The notes under the pieces are model-generated. The model saw only the letters and a program-made list of their open reading frames with translations, was not told the origin of the DNA and did no database searches. The position numbers and the translations under genes are program-made. Shown here piece by piece: positions 7,771-16,275 of a stretch of 64,000 nucleotides of DNA (positions are counted from its first letter, which is position 1; each line of letters starts with the position of its first letter). The DNA is from GCA-2861595 sp035536185 (GTDB lineage Bacteria > Actinomycetota > Acidimicrobiia > Acidimicrobiales > GCA-2861595), in the NCBI GenBank assembly GCA_035536185.1, contig DATLOM010000056.1:20197-84196 (forward strand), read 5' to 3'.

Positions 7771-8754
7771 TCAGAGCGACTCGGCCAGCTCCCGGGCCAG
7801 GTAGGTGACGACGATGTCGGCGCCGGCCCGCTTGATGGCGACCATGTGCTCGAGGGCCACCGCTGGTCCGTCCAGCCAACCCAGCTCGGCCGCGGCCTTG
7901 ACCATGGCGTACTCGCCGCTCACGTGGAAGGCGGAGACGGGAACGTCGACGGCGGCCCGTACGGCGGCGATCACGTCGAGGTATGCGAGGGCCGGCTTGA
8001 CCATGACCATGTCGGCGCCCTCGGCGACATCCTCGGCCACCTCGGCCAGGGCCTCACGGCCGTTCCGGAAGTCCTGCTGGTAGGCCCGCCGGTCGCCTCC
8101 GCCGGTGATCATGGTGTCGACCGCATCCCGGAACGGGCCGTACAGGGACGAGGCGTACTTGGCTGAATAGGCCAGGATGGCCGCCTGCTCGTGCCCGCCG
8201 CCGTCCAGCGCGGCCCGGATGGCGGCGACCTGGCCGTCCATCATCCCGCTGGGAGCGACCACGTCGGCGCCGGCCTCGGCCTGGGCCAGGGCCACCTCTG
8301 CGTAGAGCTCGAGGGTGGCGTCGTTGTCGGGCTGGCCGTGATCGTCGAGAACGCCGCAGTGGCCGTGATCGGTGTAGGGGTCGAGGCACAGGTCGGCCAT
8401 GAGCACCACGGCGTCGCCGACCTCGTCACGAAGATCCCGCAGGGCCAGCTGGACGATTCCGTCGGCTGCCCAGGCCGCACTGCCGCTGGGGTCCTTGGTG
8501 GCGGAGTCGGGTACGCCGAAGAGAAGTACGCCGGGCACTCCCAGCTCGGCCAGCTCCCGCACCTCTTTCACCAGTGACTCTCGGGTGTGCTGGACGACAC
8601 CGGGGAGCGAGGGGATGGGCCGAGGCTCGGCCATCCCCTCACGCACGAACAGCGGCGCTACCAGGTCGTCGATGCCCAATCGCGTCTCCGCGACCAGCCG
8701 GCGCAGAGCCGGCGTACGGCGCAGGCGCCTCAGCCGGCGGGCGGGGAAGGCCAC
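7771..8754 (-). CDS. hemB: Delta-aminolevulinic acid dehydratase (porphobilinogen synthase)
   Basis: A 327-residue enzyme that condenses two 5-aminolevulinate molecules into porphobilinogen. Both active-site lysine contexts are present: YSAKYASSLYGPFRDA and MVMVKPALAYLDVI. FHVSGEYAM is also conserved. The metal region reads LCLDPYTDHGHCG, a variant with few cysteines, so it is probably not the classical Zn-cysteine type. The GTG start at 8754 has TACTCT 6 nt upstream, a leaderless arrangement. Confidence 0.97.
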   Translation of the reverse strand: MAFPARRLRRLRRTPALRRLVAETRLGIDDLVAPLFVREGMAEPRPIPSLPGVVQHTRESLVKEVRELAELGVPGVLLFGVPDSATKDPSGSAAWAADGIVQLALRDLRDEVGDAVVLMADLCLDPYTDHGHCGVLDDHGQPDNDATLELYAEVALAQAEAGADVVAPSGMMDGQVAAIRAALDGGGHEQAAILAYSAKYASSLYGPFRDAVDTMITGGGDRRAYQQDFRNGREALAEVAEDVAEGADMVMVKPALAYLDVIAAVRAAVDVPVSAFHVSGEYAMVKAAAELGWLDGPAVALEHMVAIKRAGADIVVTYLARELAESL

Positions 8755-8836
8755 CGTCCCAGAGTACGTCTCGATGTATCGTGGTCCGGTATCGGAGCCA
8801 CAGCTCCCTCCAAGTAACCCGACAACAGGAGGAGCA

Positions 8837-9313
8837 ATGGCTGTCGACGAGCGATCAAGGCACGAGCTGTACGTGAAGCTTCAGGAGGTGCTCGGCCCCG
8901 AGCCGGCGACGACGTTCATGGAGATGACCCCGCCAGTCGGCACCGACGTCGCCACTACTCAGGACGTGGCCGGCGTAAAGCAGGAGGTGGCGGCCGTCCG
9001 TCAGGACCTGGGTGCGCTGAAGCAGGACGTGGGTGTGCTCAAGCAGGACGTGGGTGCGCTGAAGCAGGACGTGGGTGTGCTCAAGCAGGACGTGGGTGTG
9101 CTCAAGCAGGACCTGACCTCGCTTCGCCAGGAGATGGGCTTCATGAAGCTGGATCTCCACAAGGACATCGAGCTCGTGCGCTTCGAGCTGCTGGCTGCCT
9201 TCCGGGGCGAGATCAACACTGCGCTCACCAGCCAGATGAAGTCCATCGTGTTCGCCAACACTTCGCTGTTCGTGGCTTTCGCCGGCCTCGTCTGGAGCCT
9301 CAAGGTCTTCTGA
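8837..9313 (+). CDS. Coiled-coil protein with C-terminal membrane segment, function unknown
   Basis: A 158-residue protein started at ATG 8837 behind AGGAGGAGCA. Residues ~38-105 form a coiled coil whose core is five near-identical heptads (LKQDVGV/LKQDVGA) encoded by a 21-bp tandem repeat. It ends with a hydrophobic segment (about 138-154). The arrangement recalls DUF1640/CCDC90-like tail-anchored coiled-coil proteins, but I cannot assign a function. It interrupts the heme gene cluster on the opposite strand and its 3' end overlaps the cobA-hemD stop by 14 bp. Confidence 0.8.
   Translation: MAVDERSRHELYVKLQEVLGPEPATTFMEMTPPVGTDVATTQDVAGVKQEVAAVRQDLGALKQDVGVLKQDVGALKQDVGVLKQDVGVLKQDLTSLRQEMGFMKLDLHKDIELVRFELLAAFRGEINTALTSQMKSIVFANTSLFVAFAGLVWSLKVF
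9011..9115 (+). repeat. 21-bp tandem repeat, five units, encoding heptads
   Basis: Five consecutive 21-bp units start at 9011, 9032, 9053, 9074 and 9095. Two variants (GGTGCGCTGAAG.. and GGTGTGCTCAAG..) occur in the order A-B-A-B-B. Each unit encodes exactly one coiled-coil heptad, so unit gain or loss would lengthen or shorten the coil without a frameshift. Confidence 0.95.
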
Positions 9314-10790
9314 AGTACTCCTCCAAGGCTTGAACGAGACCGTCGATGGTGTGCACTTCGGCCTCGACAGTGACGTCGAGCCCGTGTTCCCGTGCCGTGG
9401 CCGCGGTGACCGGACCGATGCAGGCCACTACCGGGGGCACGGCGTCGCTGCCGGCGACGGCCAGGTACTCCGTGACTGTGGACGACGAGGTGAAGGCGAT
9501 GGCGTCGGCGTCGGCGGCTGCGGCCAGCGCTTCCGGGGTCGGGTGGCCCGGCTCGGTGCGGTAGGCCTCAACCACGTCCACCGCGTAACCGGCGGCCCGA
9601 AGCCCCTCGGGGAACACGTCGCGGCCCACCGCGGCACGAGCCAGGAGCACACGGGCTCCTGCTGCGGCCGGCGGGAAGGCGGCGAGGAGCGACTCGGCTA
9701 CGAAGTGCTCGGGTACCAGGTCGGGGACGACGCCGGCCTTTCCCAGCGCGGCCGCGGTTGACGTGCCGATGGCGGCTATGCGGGCGCCGCCGAAGGATCG
9801 GGCGTCGTGGACCAGAGCGAGTAGGCGGTCCACGGCATTGGCCGAGGTGAAGACGACCCAGTCGTAGGAGGCGAGCCCGGCCGCGGCCGCGGCCAAGGCG
9901 GCGCCACCGTCGGCCGGGCCCTCGATGGCGATGGCCGGCACCTCGACGACCTCGGCGCCTCTAGTGCGCAGAGCACTCACCAGCGCCGGTGCCTGCTCGC
10001 GGGGGCGGGTCACCACCACCCGGCGGCCGAACAGCGGGCGGCGCTCGAACCACGACAGCTCCAGCCCCGCCACCTCGCCGATGACGATCGTCGCCGGTGG
10101 CTCGAGGTCGACCCCCGGCAGCTCGGCCAGCGTGGTCCGGACGGTGTGCTGCTGGGGCCTCGTGCCCCAGTGGACACAGACCACCGGTGTGGAGGCGGGG
10201 AGCCCGCCGGCCTGCAGACGGGTCGCGTACTCCGGCCGTTCCGACACGCCCATCAGCACGACGATCGTCCCGCCCGCCGCGGCCAGCGCCTCCCAGTTCG
10301 GGCCCTGATCGAGATGGGCGCTGCCCTCCCGGGGGCGCCCGTGGCCGGTGACCACGGTGAACGATGTCGACAGACCCCGGTGGGTGAGTGGCACCCCGGC
10401 GTAGGCGGGTACGGCCACGGCCGACGTGACACCCGGTACCACCTCGAAGGGGATGCCGGCCTCGAGCAGGGCCAACGCCTCCTCTCCACCCCGGCCGAAG
10501 ACGAACGGATCGCCTCCCTTCAAACGGACCACCTCCAGCCCGGCCTGGCCCTTTTCCACCAGCAGATGGTTGACGTGCTCCTGGGCCACCGGCCGGCCCG
10601 GCTGCTTGCCCACGTCGATCCGTTCGGCGCCGGCCGGAGCGAGGTCCAGCAACTGCCCCTCGGCCAGCCGGTCGTGCACCACCACGTCGGCCCTGGCGAG
10701 CAACTCGGCACCCCGCACCGTGAGCAGCCCGGGATCGCCCGGTCCTGCGCCCACCAGGTAGACGGTCACGCCATCCGCTTCCGAGTACAT
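9300..10790 (-). CDS. Fused uroporphyrinogen-III C-methyltransferase / uroporphyrinogen-III synthase
   Basis: A 496-residue two-domain protein. The N-terminal ~245 residues are a CobA/SUMT methyltransferase (YLVGAGPGDPGLLTVRG, VVVHDRL, VRLKGGDPFVFGRGGEE, GVTSAVAVPAYAGVPLTHRG). The C-terminal ~245 residues are a HemD-type synthase. It closes hydroxymethylbilane to uroporphyrinogen III and methylates it towards siroheme or cobalamin, a known actinobacterial fusion. ATG 10790 lies inside an inverted repeat; GTG at 10769 is an alternative start. It follows hemC by 52 nt. Confidence 0.94.
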   Translation of the reverse strand: MYSEADGVTVYLVGAGPGDPGLLTVRGAELLARADVVVHDRLAEGQLLDLAPAGAERIDVGKQPGRPVAQEHVNHLLVEKGQAGLEVVRLKGGDPFVFGRGGEEALALLEAGIPFEVVPGVTSAVAVPAYAGVPLTHRGLSTSFTVVTGHGRPREGSAHLDQGPNWEALAAAGGTIVVLMGVSERPEYATRLQAGGLPASTPVVCVHWGTRPQQHTVRTTLAELPGVDLEPPATIVIGEVAGLELSWFERRPLFGRRVVVTRPREQAPALVSALRTRGAEVVEVPAIAIEGPADGGAALAAAAAGLASYDWVVFTSANAVDRLLALVHDARSFGGARIAAIGTSTAAALGKAGVVPDLVPEHFVAESLLAAFPPAAAGARVLLARAAVGRDVFPEGLRAAGYAVDVVEAYRTEPGHPTPEALAAAADADAIAFTSSSTVTEYLAVAGSDAVPPVVACIGPVTAATAREHGLDVTVEAEVHTIDGLVQALEEYFRRP

Positions 10791-10823
10791 GGCGGGCCGA
10801 AAAAGCCCCTTATGTACTCGGAA
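10779..10823. promoter_or_regulatory. 12-bp perfect inverted repeat enclosing the cobA-hemD start codon
   Basis: The arms TTCCGAGTACAT (10779-10790) and ATGTACTCGGAA (10812-10823) are exact reverse complements with a 21-bp spacer. The start codon of cobA-hemD is part of one arm. In mRNA this could fold into a hairpin hiding the start; in DNA it could be a dimer operator. It fills most of the hemC to cobA-hemD gap. Confidence 0.7.
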
Positions 10824-10842
10824 CGTCGGGGGGTGGGCGGCG

Positions 10843-11769
10843 TCACGCCAGGCCCCGGAGGCTTTCGAGGAGCCAGGCGCCGCCGGACTCGTCGAGCAGG
10901 CGACGGGCCAGGGGCCGCCCGAGGTCGTGGCCGGCGCCGTCACCGACGGTGGTAGTGCCCGAGGCCCGCAGGACGACACGGCCGTCGAGGCTGGCCAGGA
11001 CGGCGTCCATGCGCAGACGGCCGCTGGCGTCCAGCCGTGCGTATGCGCCTACCGGAAGGTCGCAACCACCCCCGATCTCGGCCAGGTAGGCCCGTTCGGC
11101 GTCGACGGCGAGCCGGGAGGGACCGTCCTGCACGGCCTCCAGGAGGCCCAACACCTCCAGATCGTCCTCCCGGGCCTCCACGGCGAGAGCACCCTGACCG
11201 ACCTGGGGGACCATCAGGGAGGAGTCGAGCAGCTCGGCGACACGCTCGGAGTGGCCGAGGCGGTCGAGGGCGGCGGCGGCCATCACGATGCCGGCGTAGC
11301 CGCTCGCCTTCGCCAACCTGGTCCCGATGTTGCCGCGCAGGCCGGTGAAGGTGAGATCGGGGCGGAGCGACGCCAGTTGCGCCCGCCGCCGCACCGAACC
11401 CGTCGCCACCAGCCCCCCGATGGGCAGGCCCTCCAGGGTCGCTCCGAGGAGAGCGTCGCGGGCGTCGGCGCGGGCGGGTACCGCGGCGAGCACGAGACCG
11501 GGCGTGGGCGATGACGGGAGGTCCTTGGCGGAATGCACGGCGAAGTCGGCCCGGCCCTGCAACACGGCGGTCTGGACCTCCTTTACGAAGACGCCCCGGC
11601 CTCCGATCTCCCAGATGTGGACGTCCTGGCGGAGGTCGCCGGCCGTCTCCACCACGACCTGTTCGACGGTCACCCCCGACGCCGCGGTCATCAGTGATGC
11701 CACGTGGCTCGTCTGCCACAGGGCCAGCTCGCTCCCCCGGGTGGCAGCCCGGAGCACGGGCGCCGGCAC
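10843..11769 (-). CDS. hemC: Porphobilinogen deaminase (hydroxymethylbilane synthase)
   Basis: A 308-residue enzyme of normal family length. It polymerises four porphobilinogens. Seen are the N-terminal AATRGSELALWQT, the central RGNIGTRLAK, and GGCDLPVGAYA with the cysteine that carries the dipyrromethane cofactor. It lies between hemA and cobA-hemD in one transcription unit on the minus strand; about 55 bp separate it from the hemA stop. Confidence 0.97.
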   Translation of the reverse strand: MPAPVLRAATRGSELALWQTSHVASLMTAASGVTVEQVVVETAGDLRQDVHIWEIGGRGVFVKEVQTAVLQGRADFAVHSAKDLPSSPTPGLVLAAVPARADARDALLGATLEGLPIGGLVATGSVRRRAQLASLRPDLTFTGLRGNIGTRLAKASGYAGIVMAAAALDRLGHSERVAELLDSSLMVPQVGQGALAVEAREDDLEVLGLLEAVQDGPSRLAVDAERAYLAEIGGGCDLPVGAYARLDASGRLRMDAVLASLDGRVVLRASGTTTVGDGAGHDLGRPLARRLLDESGGAWLLESLRGLA

Positions 11770-11824
11770 TATGTCCAGCCCGGTCGAAGTGCGGACGCCA
11801 TGTCAGTGGTTCCGCGGGGCGGCA

Positions 11825-13090
11825 CTACGGAAGATCGAAAAGGGCCCGGAGGGCCTCGGCCAGCCGGTCGCCCCGCGGCGTGCCGGCGGCGTCCTTCAGG
11901 CGCACCGTGGGCTCGTGCAGCAGCTTGGCGAGCAGAGCCTTCGTCAGGCCGTCCACCGCGTCGAGCTGGCTCTCGTCCAGGTCGCCGAGGCGGGAGCGGA
12001 AACGCTCGAGCTCCGCGGCCCGTAGCTGCTCACCGCGCTGGCGCAGGGACACGACGAGGGGAGCCAGCTGCCGGGCCGTGGATGTGGCGCGGTAGCGCTC
12101 GACCTCGTCGCTGACGATGGCCTCGACGCCCGCCACCTCGCGTCGCCGCCCGGCCAACCCGGCCTCGGCGAAAGCCTTCAGATCGTCCATGTCGAGGAGC
12201 GTGACCCCAGGCAGGTCGGCCACCCCTGCCTCCACGTCCCGGGGCACGGCGATGTCCACCACGAGGAGAGGCCGCTCCGGTCGAGCGGCCATGACCGGCG
12301 CCAGGTCCTCCGCACTCAACAGCACCGACGGCGCCCCCGTGGAGGTGAGGAGGACATCGGCCTGCTCTAGCGCGGGGCGCAGGTCGGCGAAGGGCACCGG
12401 GCGCCCGCCGGCCCGCTCGGCCAGTGCCACGGCCTTGGCCCAGGTGCGGTTGGCCACGGTCAGCTCACCCACGTTCGGGGCGCCGGCGAGGGCCACGGTC
12501 ATGCCCTCGCCCATGTCGCCGGCCCCGAGGACCAGCACCCGCCGGCCGTCGAGCGTGCCCAGCCTCTGGGCCGCCATCTCCACCGCGGCCTGCGACACCG
12601 ACGTGGTGCCCCGTCCGATGGCCGTCTCGGTCCGGGCCCGCTTGCCCACCTCCAGGGCGTGGCGGAACAGCGCGCCGAGCACCGGTCCGGCCGACCCCTC
12701 GGCCGCGGCCCGCTCCCAGGCGCTGCGGACCTGCCCGAGGATCTCACTCTCGCCGACGACGGCGGAGTCCAGGCCGGACGCCACGCGGAACAGATGAGCG
12801 CCGACGTTGTCCTCGTAGTACGAGTAGAGGTGGTCGGAGAACCGCTCGGCCGGTATGGAGCTGATGTCGGCGAAGAAGTCACGTACTTCGGCCAGAGCGG
12901 AGTGGTAGCGCTCGGCCACTACGTAGGCCTCGGTGCGCATGCACGTGGACAGGAGAACGATCTCGCTCAGGTTCTCCCGGGACCCCAGGGAGGCCAGGGC
13001 TTTGGGGAGGGCGGCATCGTTCACCGTCACCCCCTCGAGGATCTCGAGGGGTACGGTGCGGTGGTTCAGACCTACGACGACGACAGACAC
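11825..13090 (-). CDS. hemA: Glutamyl-tRNA reductase
   Basis: A 421-residue enzyme when started at GTG 13090 (VSVVVVGLNHRTVPLE), the usual N-terminus of the family. Longer in-frame starts exist but add a non-conserved tail. The catalytic cysteine is in LLSTCMRTEAY, where Met replaces the common Asn. The NADPH-binding motif is VLVLGAGDMGEG and the C-terminal dimerisation helices are present. It commits glutamyl-tRNA to 5-aminolevulinate synthesis, feeding HemL. Its start overlaps the end of the precorrin-2 dehydrogenase gene by 19 bp. Confidence 0.96.
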   Translation of the reverse strand: MSVVVVGLNHRTVPLEILEGVTVNDAALPKALASLGSRENLSEIVLLSTCMRTEAYVVAERYHSALAEVRDFFADISSIPAERFSDHLYSYYEDNVGAHLFRVASGLDSAVVGESEILGQVRSAWERAAAEGSAGPVLGALFRHALEVGKRARTETAIGRGTTSVSQAAVEMAAQRLGTLDGRRVLVLGAGDMGEGMTVALAGAPNVGELTVANRTWAKAVALAERAGGRPVPFADLRPALEQADVLLTSTGAPSVLLSAEDLAPVMAARPERPLLVVDIAVPRDVEAGVADLPGVTLLDMDDLKAFAEAGLAGRRREVAGVEAIVSDEVERYRATSTARQLAPLVVSLRQRGEQLRAAELERFRSRLGDLDESQLDAVDGLTKALLAKLLHEPTVRLKDAAGTPRGDRLAEALRALFDLP

Positions 13091-13701
13091 GCCTGCAGGC
13101 GCTCCTTGGCTTCTCGGACCTGTCCGGCCCTGATGAGATCGAGCATGTCCGATTCCAGGGCCTTCTGCCAATTCAGCCCCTCGGTGGAACGCCCGGAAGC
13201 CCGGATCTCATCCCTCTCGGCCGACAGCATCTCGGCCAGGACCTCGTACTCCGGCCCCAGGCACGCCGACACCCTCTCCTTCAGCCAGCGGGCCAGGGCG
13301 GGACTGTGGCCCCCGGTGGAGACGGCGACCATCACCGGCCCGCGGCGCACCACGGCGGGCAGCGTGAACGAGCAGTTCTCGATGTCGTCGGCCGCGTTCA
13401 CCCAGACACCGGCTTCCTCGCCGTCGGCGAGGACGGCGGCGTTGACGGCGGGCTCGCCGGTGGCGGCGACGGCAAGGCGGTACCCGGCCACCTCTCCGCG
13501 CCGGTAGGCCCGGCGCTCGATGGTGACATCGGCCCGTTCGGCCAGAGCCGGGACCACCTCGGGCGAGACCACGTGGACGGCGGCGCCGCAGGCGACCAGC
13601 CCGGCAACCTTGTGGGCGGCCACGCCGCCGCCTCCCACCACCAGGCAACGCCGTCCCGCCAGGACGAGGTTGACCGGGTACTGCGGCGCCGGCAGCGGCA
13701 T
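13072..13701 (-). CDS. Precorrin-2 dehydrogenase / sirohydrochlorin ferrochelatase (SirC/Met8-like)
   Basis: A 209-residue protein with the N-terminal NAD-binding CLVVGGGGVAAHKVAGL, followed by WVNAADDIENCSFTLPA and VSTGGHSPALARWLKE, which are characteristic of the CysG N-terminal/Met8 family. It oxidises precorrin-2 to sirohydrochlorin, and some members also insert iron. It draws on the product of the CobA domain encoded in the same operon. ATG 13701 shares a base with the rex stop codon, so it is translationally coupled to the redox regulator. Confidence 0.93.
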   Translation of the reverse strand: MPLPAPQYPVNLVLAGRRCLVVGGGGVAAHKVAGLVACGAAVHVVSPEVVPALAERADVTIERRAYRRGEVAGYRLAVAATGEPAVNAAVLADGEEAGVWVNAADDIENCSFTLPAVVRRGPVMVAVSTGGHSPALARWLKERVSACLGPEYEVLAEMLSAERDEIRASGRSTEGLNWQKALESDMLDLIRAGQVREAKERLQACLSSS

Positions 13702-14426
13702 CAGATCGGGGCCAGCCGTTCGCCGGGAGCTGAGGCGCCGTTCTCCCCGGTGACGGCCAGGGGCAGAGGAACGTCCCCGGATACCGATCCGGCCTGGCGC
13801 TGCTGGTAGAAGGACAGGATCTGCAGCTCGATGGACAGGTCCACCTTGCGCAGCGACACGTGCGGCGGCACGTTCAGGACCACCGGAGCGAAGTTGAGGA
13901 TGGAGCTGACGCCGGCCTCGACCAGGAGGTCGGCGACCTCCTGGGCCACGGCGGCCGGCGTGGCGATTATGCCTATCGCCACCCCGTGCCTCGCGGCGAT
14001 GGCCTTCATGTCGTCGATGTGCTCGACCTCGAGGTCGCCGACGAAGGTGCCGACCTTGTCGTCGTCGGAGTCGACCAGGGCCGCCACGTGGAAGCCGCGG
14101 GCGAGAAAGCCCCGGTAGTTGGCCAGCGCCCGGCCGAGGTTCCCGAGCCCGACGATGGCCACCGGCCAGTCCTGGGTGAGGCCCAGCTCCCGGCTGATCT
14201 GGTACAGCAGGTATTGGACGTCGTAGCCGACCCCACGGGTGCCGTAGGAGCCGAGATAGGAGAGATCCTTGCGGACCTTGGCCGCGTTCACACCGGCCAT
14301 CTCCGCCAGGCGCTCCGAGGAGATGGTGCCGATCGTGGCCTCGGCCACCTCGAGCAGGCTGCGCAGGTAGAGCGGCAGGCGGGCCACCGTCGCCTCCGGG
14401 ACACGCCGGGGAGCGCGGTCGGCCAT
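13701..14426 (-). CDS. rex: Redox-sensing transcriptional repressor Rex
   Basis: A 241-residue protein with an N-terminal winged helix (RLPLYLRSL...VNAAKVRKDLSYLGSYGTRGVGY) and a C-terminal Rossmann domain (IVGLGNLGRALANY). Rex senses the NADH/NAD ratio and represses respiratory genes. ATG 14426 is chosen because TACCAT lies 6 nt upstream with TTGTGA 17 bp before it. Heading the heme operon, it matches the rex-hemACD order known from streptomycetes. Confidence 0.97.
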   Translation of the reverse strand: MADRAPRRVPEATVARLPLYLRSLLEVAEATIGTISSERLAEMAGVNAAKVRKDLSYLGSYGTRGVGYDVQYLLYQISRELGLTQDWPVAIVGLGNLGRALANYRGFLARGFHVAALVDSDDDKVGTFVGDLEVEHIDDMKAIAARHGVAIGIIATPAAVAQEVADLLVEAGVSSILNFAPVVLNVPPHVSLRKVDLSIELQILSFYQQRQAGSVSGDVPLPLAVTGENGASAPGERLAPI

Positions 14427-14432
14427 CTCCGC

Positions 14433-14461
14433 ATGGTATGGGCTCGTGCTGCCCTTCACAA
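14433..14461 (-). promoter_or_regulatory. rex promoter with overlapping Rex half-site
   Basis: On the minus strand TTGTGA (14461-14456), a 17-bp spacer and TACCAT (14438-14433) form a promoter that puts the start at or next to the rex ATG. TTGTGAA is also a perfect Rex half-site; the partner half-site (AGCACGA) matches only partly. Autoregulation is therefore suggested, not shown. Confidence 0.6.
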
Positions 14462-14527
14462 AGGCACCAGCGCCCGGGCCGGCCCTCGAGACCCGGCTCC
14501 TGTCAGGCGGCTGTACCCTTGCCGCAC

Positions 14528-16213
14528 ATGTACGACTTCGGCCTCGCCCGGGGCAAGTCGAGCACCCTCCGGTTGCTCCAGGACGACGTGCGGGCCCAGC
14601 TGGCCATGGCTGTGGCCCAGGCCGAGGCCAGTCCCGACGGCATGCTCGTGGTCTCGCCGGACGGGAAGATGGTGGCGACCAACCGCCGCTTCGCCGAGCT
14701 ATGGGGCTTCCCCGAGGCGGTCATCGAGACGCGGGACGACGAGGTGGCAATCGAAGCTGCCCTGGCACGCGTCGCCGATCCTCAGGACTTCGTCGCGACG
14801 GTCCGCTACGTCTATGCCGAGAGGGTCGCGTGCCGTGACCAGGTCCTGCTTGCCGACGGCCGGGTACTCGACCGCTACGGGGCACCGCTCTACGACCCCG
14901 ACGGGGACGGCGAGTACCTCGGGTACGCCTGGTACTTCCGTGACGTCACCGAGCAGATGCGCACCCAGGCTGAGCTTCGTGAGCTGGCCATCACCCTCCA
15001 GGCCAGCCTGCTACCTCCGAGGCCGCCGGAGGTCCCGGGCATGGAGGTCGCCACCCGTTACCGCCCGGCCGACCGCAACGTGGCCGTGGGCGGGGACTTC
15101 TACGACGTGTTCCGGCTCGGGACCAACGAATGGGGACTGGTCATCGGCGACGTGTGCGGCAAGGGAGCGGCCGCCGCGGCCCTGACCGCCCTGACCCGCT
15201 ACACGCTGCGGGCCGCCGCCGTTCACCACCCGGAGCCGTCCGCCGTGCTCCAGGAGCTGAACGCCGCCGTTCTGGCCGAGCCCGAGGCGGACGGCCGCTT
15301 CTGCAGCGTGGTCTACGGCCGGCTCGAGCTCGACCGTTGCGGTGCCTGGGTCACGCTCGCCTCTGGCGGCCATCCCCGCCCGATAGTCGTCCGCCGGGCC
15401 GGCTGGCTCGACGTTCGAGGCCACGCCGGAAGCCTCATCGGGCTCTTCGACGACCCCTTGCTCTCGGACGACCTGGTGGGTCTGGGCCCGGGTGACGCCC
15501 TTGTCCTGTGCACCGACGGCATCACCGAGGCCAGGCGCCCCGACGGCCAGATGTTCGGGGAGGAGCGGCTGCACACCCTGTTGCTCGACAGCGCCGGTGA
15601 GCAGGCCGAGACCATGGCCGGGCGGCTGGTGCAGGAATGCCTCGCTTTCGCCGGTGGCACGGCCCACGACGACGTCGCCGTTCTCGTGGTACGGGTACCG
15701 GACGATGCCACCCAGAACCCGTCTCTCCGCCTCCTGCAGGCCACCGGTTCCGCCGAGGACACCATCTCGCTCAGGCATCGGCCGAGGGAGGAGCAGGAAG
15801 GTGTTCGTGGCCGGCGCCCGTTGCCGCCGCGGGAAGCCCGGATCAAGTTGCCGGTGCATCCTTCGAGCTCCGGAAAGGCCCGGCGCTTCGTCAGCGGCGT
15901 GCTGCGGAGCTGGCGCATGCCGGAGATCACCGGCGGGGCCATCGAGCTCCTGACGAGCGAGCTGACGACCAATGCCGTGCGCCATGCCCGCTCCTCGTTC
16001 ACCGTCGTCGTCCGCTACTCCGGCGATCGGGTAAGGATCGAGGTGGACGACTCGTCCCCTCTGGCGCCCGAGCCCAGGATCCCCAGCGACGAGGACCCCG
16101 GCGGGCGGGGCCTGATACTCGTGGAGGCTCTGGCCGAGGAATGGGGGGTGACGAGCCTGCCCGTTGGCAAGCGGGTGTGGTTCGAGGTCCTCGTGCCGCC
16201 ACCCCCCGACTGA
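14528..16213 (+). CDS. PAS - SpoIIE phosphatase - HATPase (RsbW-like) signalling protein
   Basis: A 561-residue soluble protein with three modules. A PAS domain lies at about 20-135, a PP2C/SpoIIE-type phosphatase at about 160-390 (GGDFYDV, LCTDGITEA, AHDDVAVLVV metal-binding motifs), and a GHKL anti-sigma-like ATPase at about 430-555 (ELTTNAVRHA N-box, GGRGL G2-box). Combined phosphatase and kinase proteins control anti-anti-sigma factors; no partner is encoded nearby. TACCCT lies 8 nt before ATG 14528 (leaderless). The ligand of the PAS domain is unknown. Confidence 0.93.
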   Translation: MYDFGLARGKSSTLRLLQDDVRAQLAMAVAQAEASPDGMLVVSPDGKMVATNRRFAELWGFPEAVIETRDDEVAIEAALARVADPQDFVATVRYVYAERVACRDQVLLADGRVLDRYGAPLYDPDGDGEYLGYAWYFRDVTEQMRTQAELRELAITLQASLLPPRPPEVPGMEVATRYRPADRNVAVGGDFYDVFRLGTNEWGLVIGDVCGKGAAAAALTALTRYTLRAAAVHHPEPSAVLQELNAAVLAEPEADGRFCSVVYGRLELDRCGAWVTLASGGHPRPIVVRRAGWLDVRGHAGSLIGLFDDPLLSDDLVGLGPGDALVLCTDGITEARRPDGQMFGEERLHTLLLDSAGEQAETMAGRLVQECLAFAGGTAHDDVAVLVVRVPDDATQNPSLRLLQATGSAEDTISLRHRPREEQEGVRGRRPLPPREARIKLPVHPSSSGKARRFVSGVLRSWRMPEITGGAIELLTSELTTNAVRHARSSFTVVVRYSGDRVRIEVDDSSPLAPEPRIPSDEDPGGRGLILVEALAEEWGVTSLPVGKRVWFEVLVPPPPD

Positions 16214-16275
16214 GAGCGAGGCGCCGCTGAGAACGGGGCGCCGCTGGCGCCACCGCGCCAAACCGTACGCTGCGG

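Noticed and set aside
8399..8836. Upstream in-frame extension of the coiled-coil gene
   Set aside because: It is antisense to hemB; the AGGAGGAGCA site marks ATG 8837 as the start.
9011..9115. Possible CRISPR-like repeat array
   Set aside because: The units are contiguous, without spacers, and encode heptads in an open frame.
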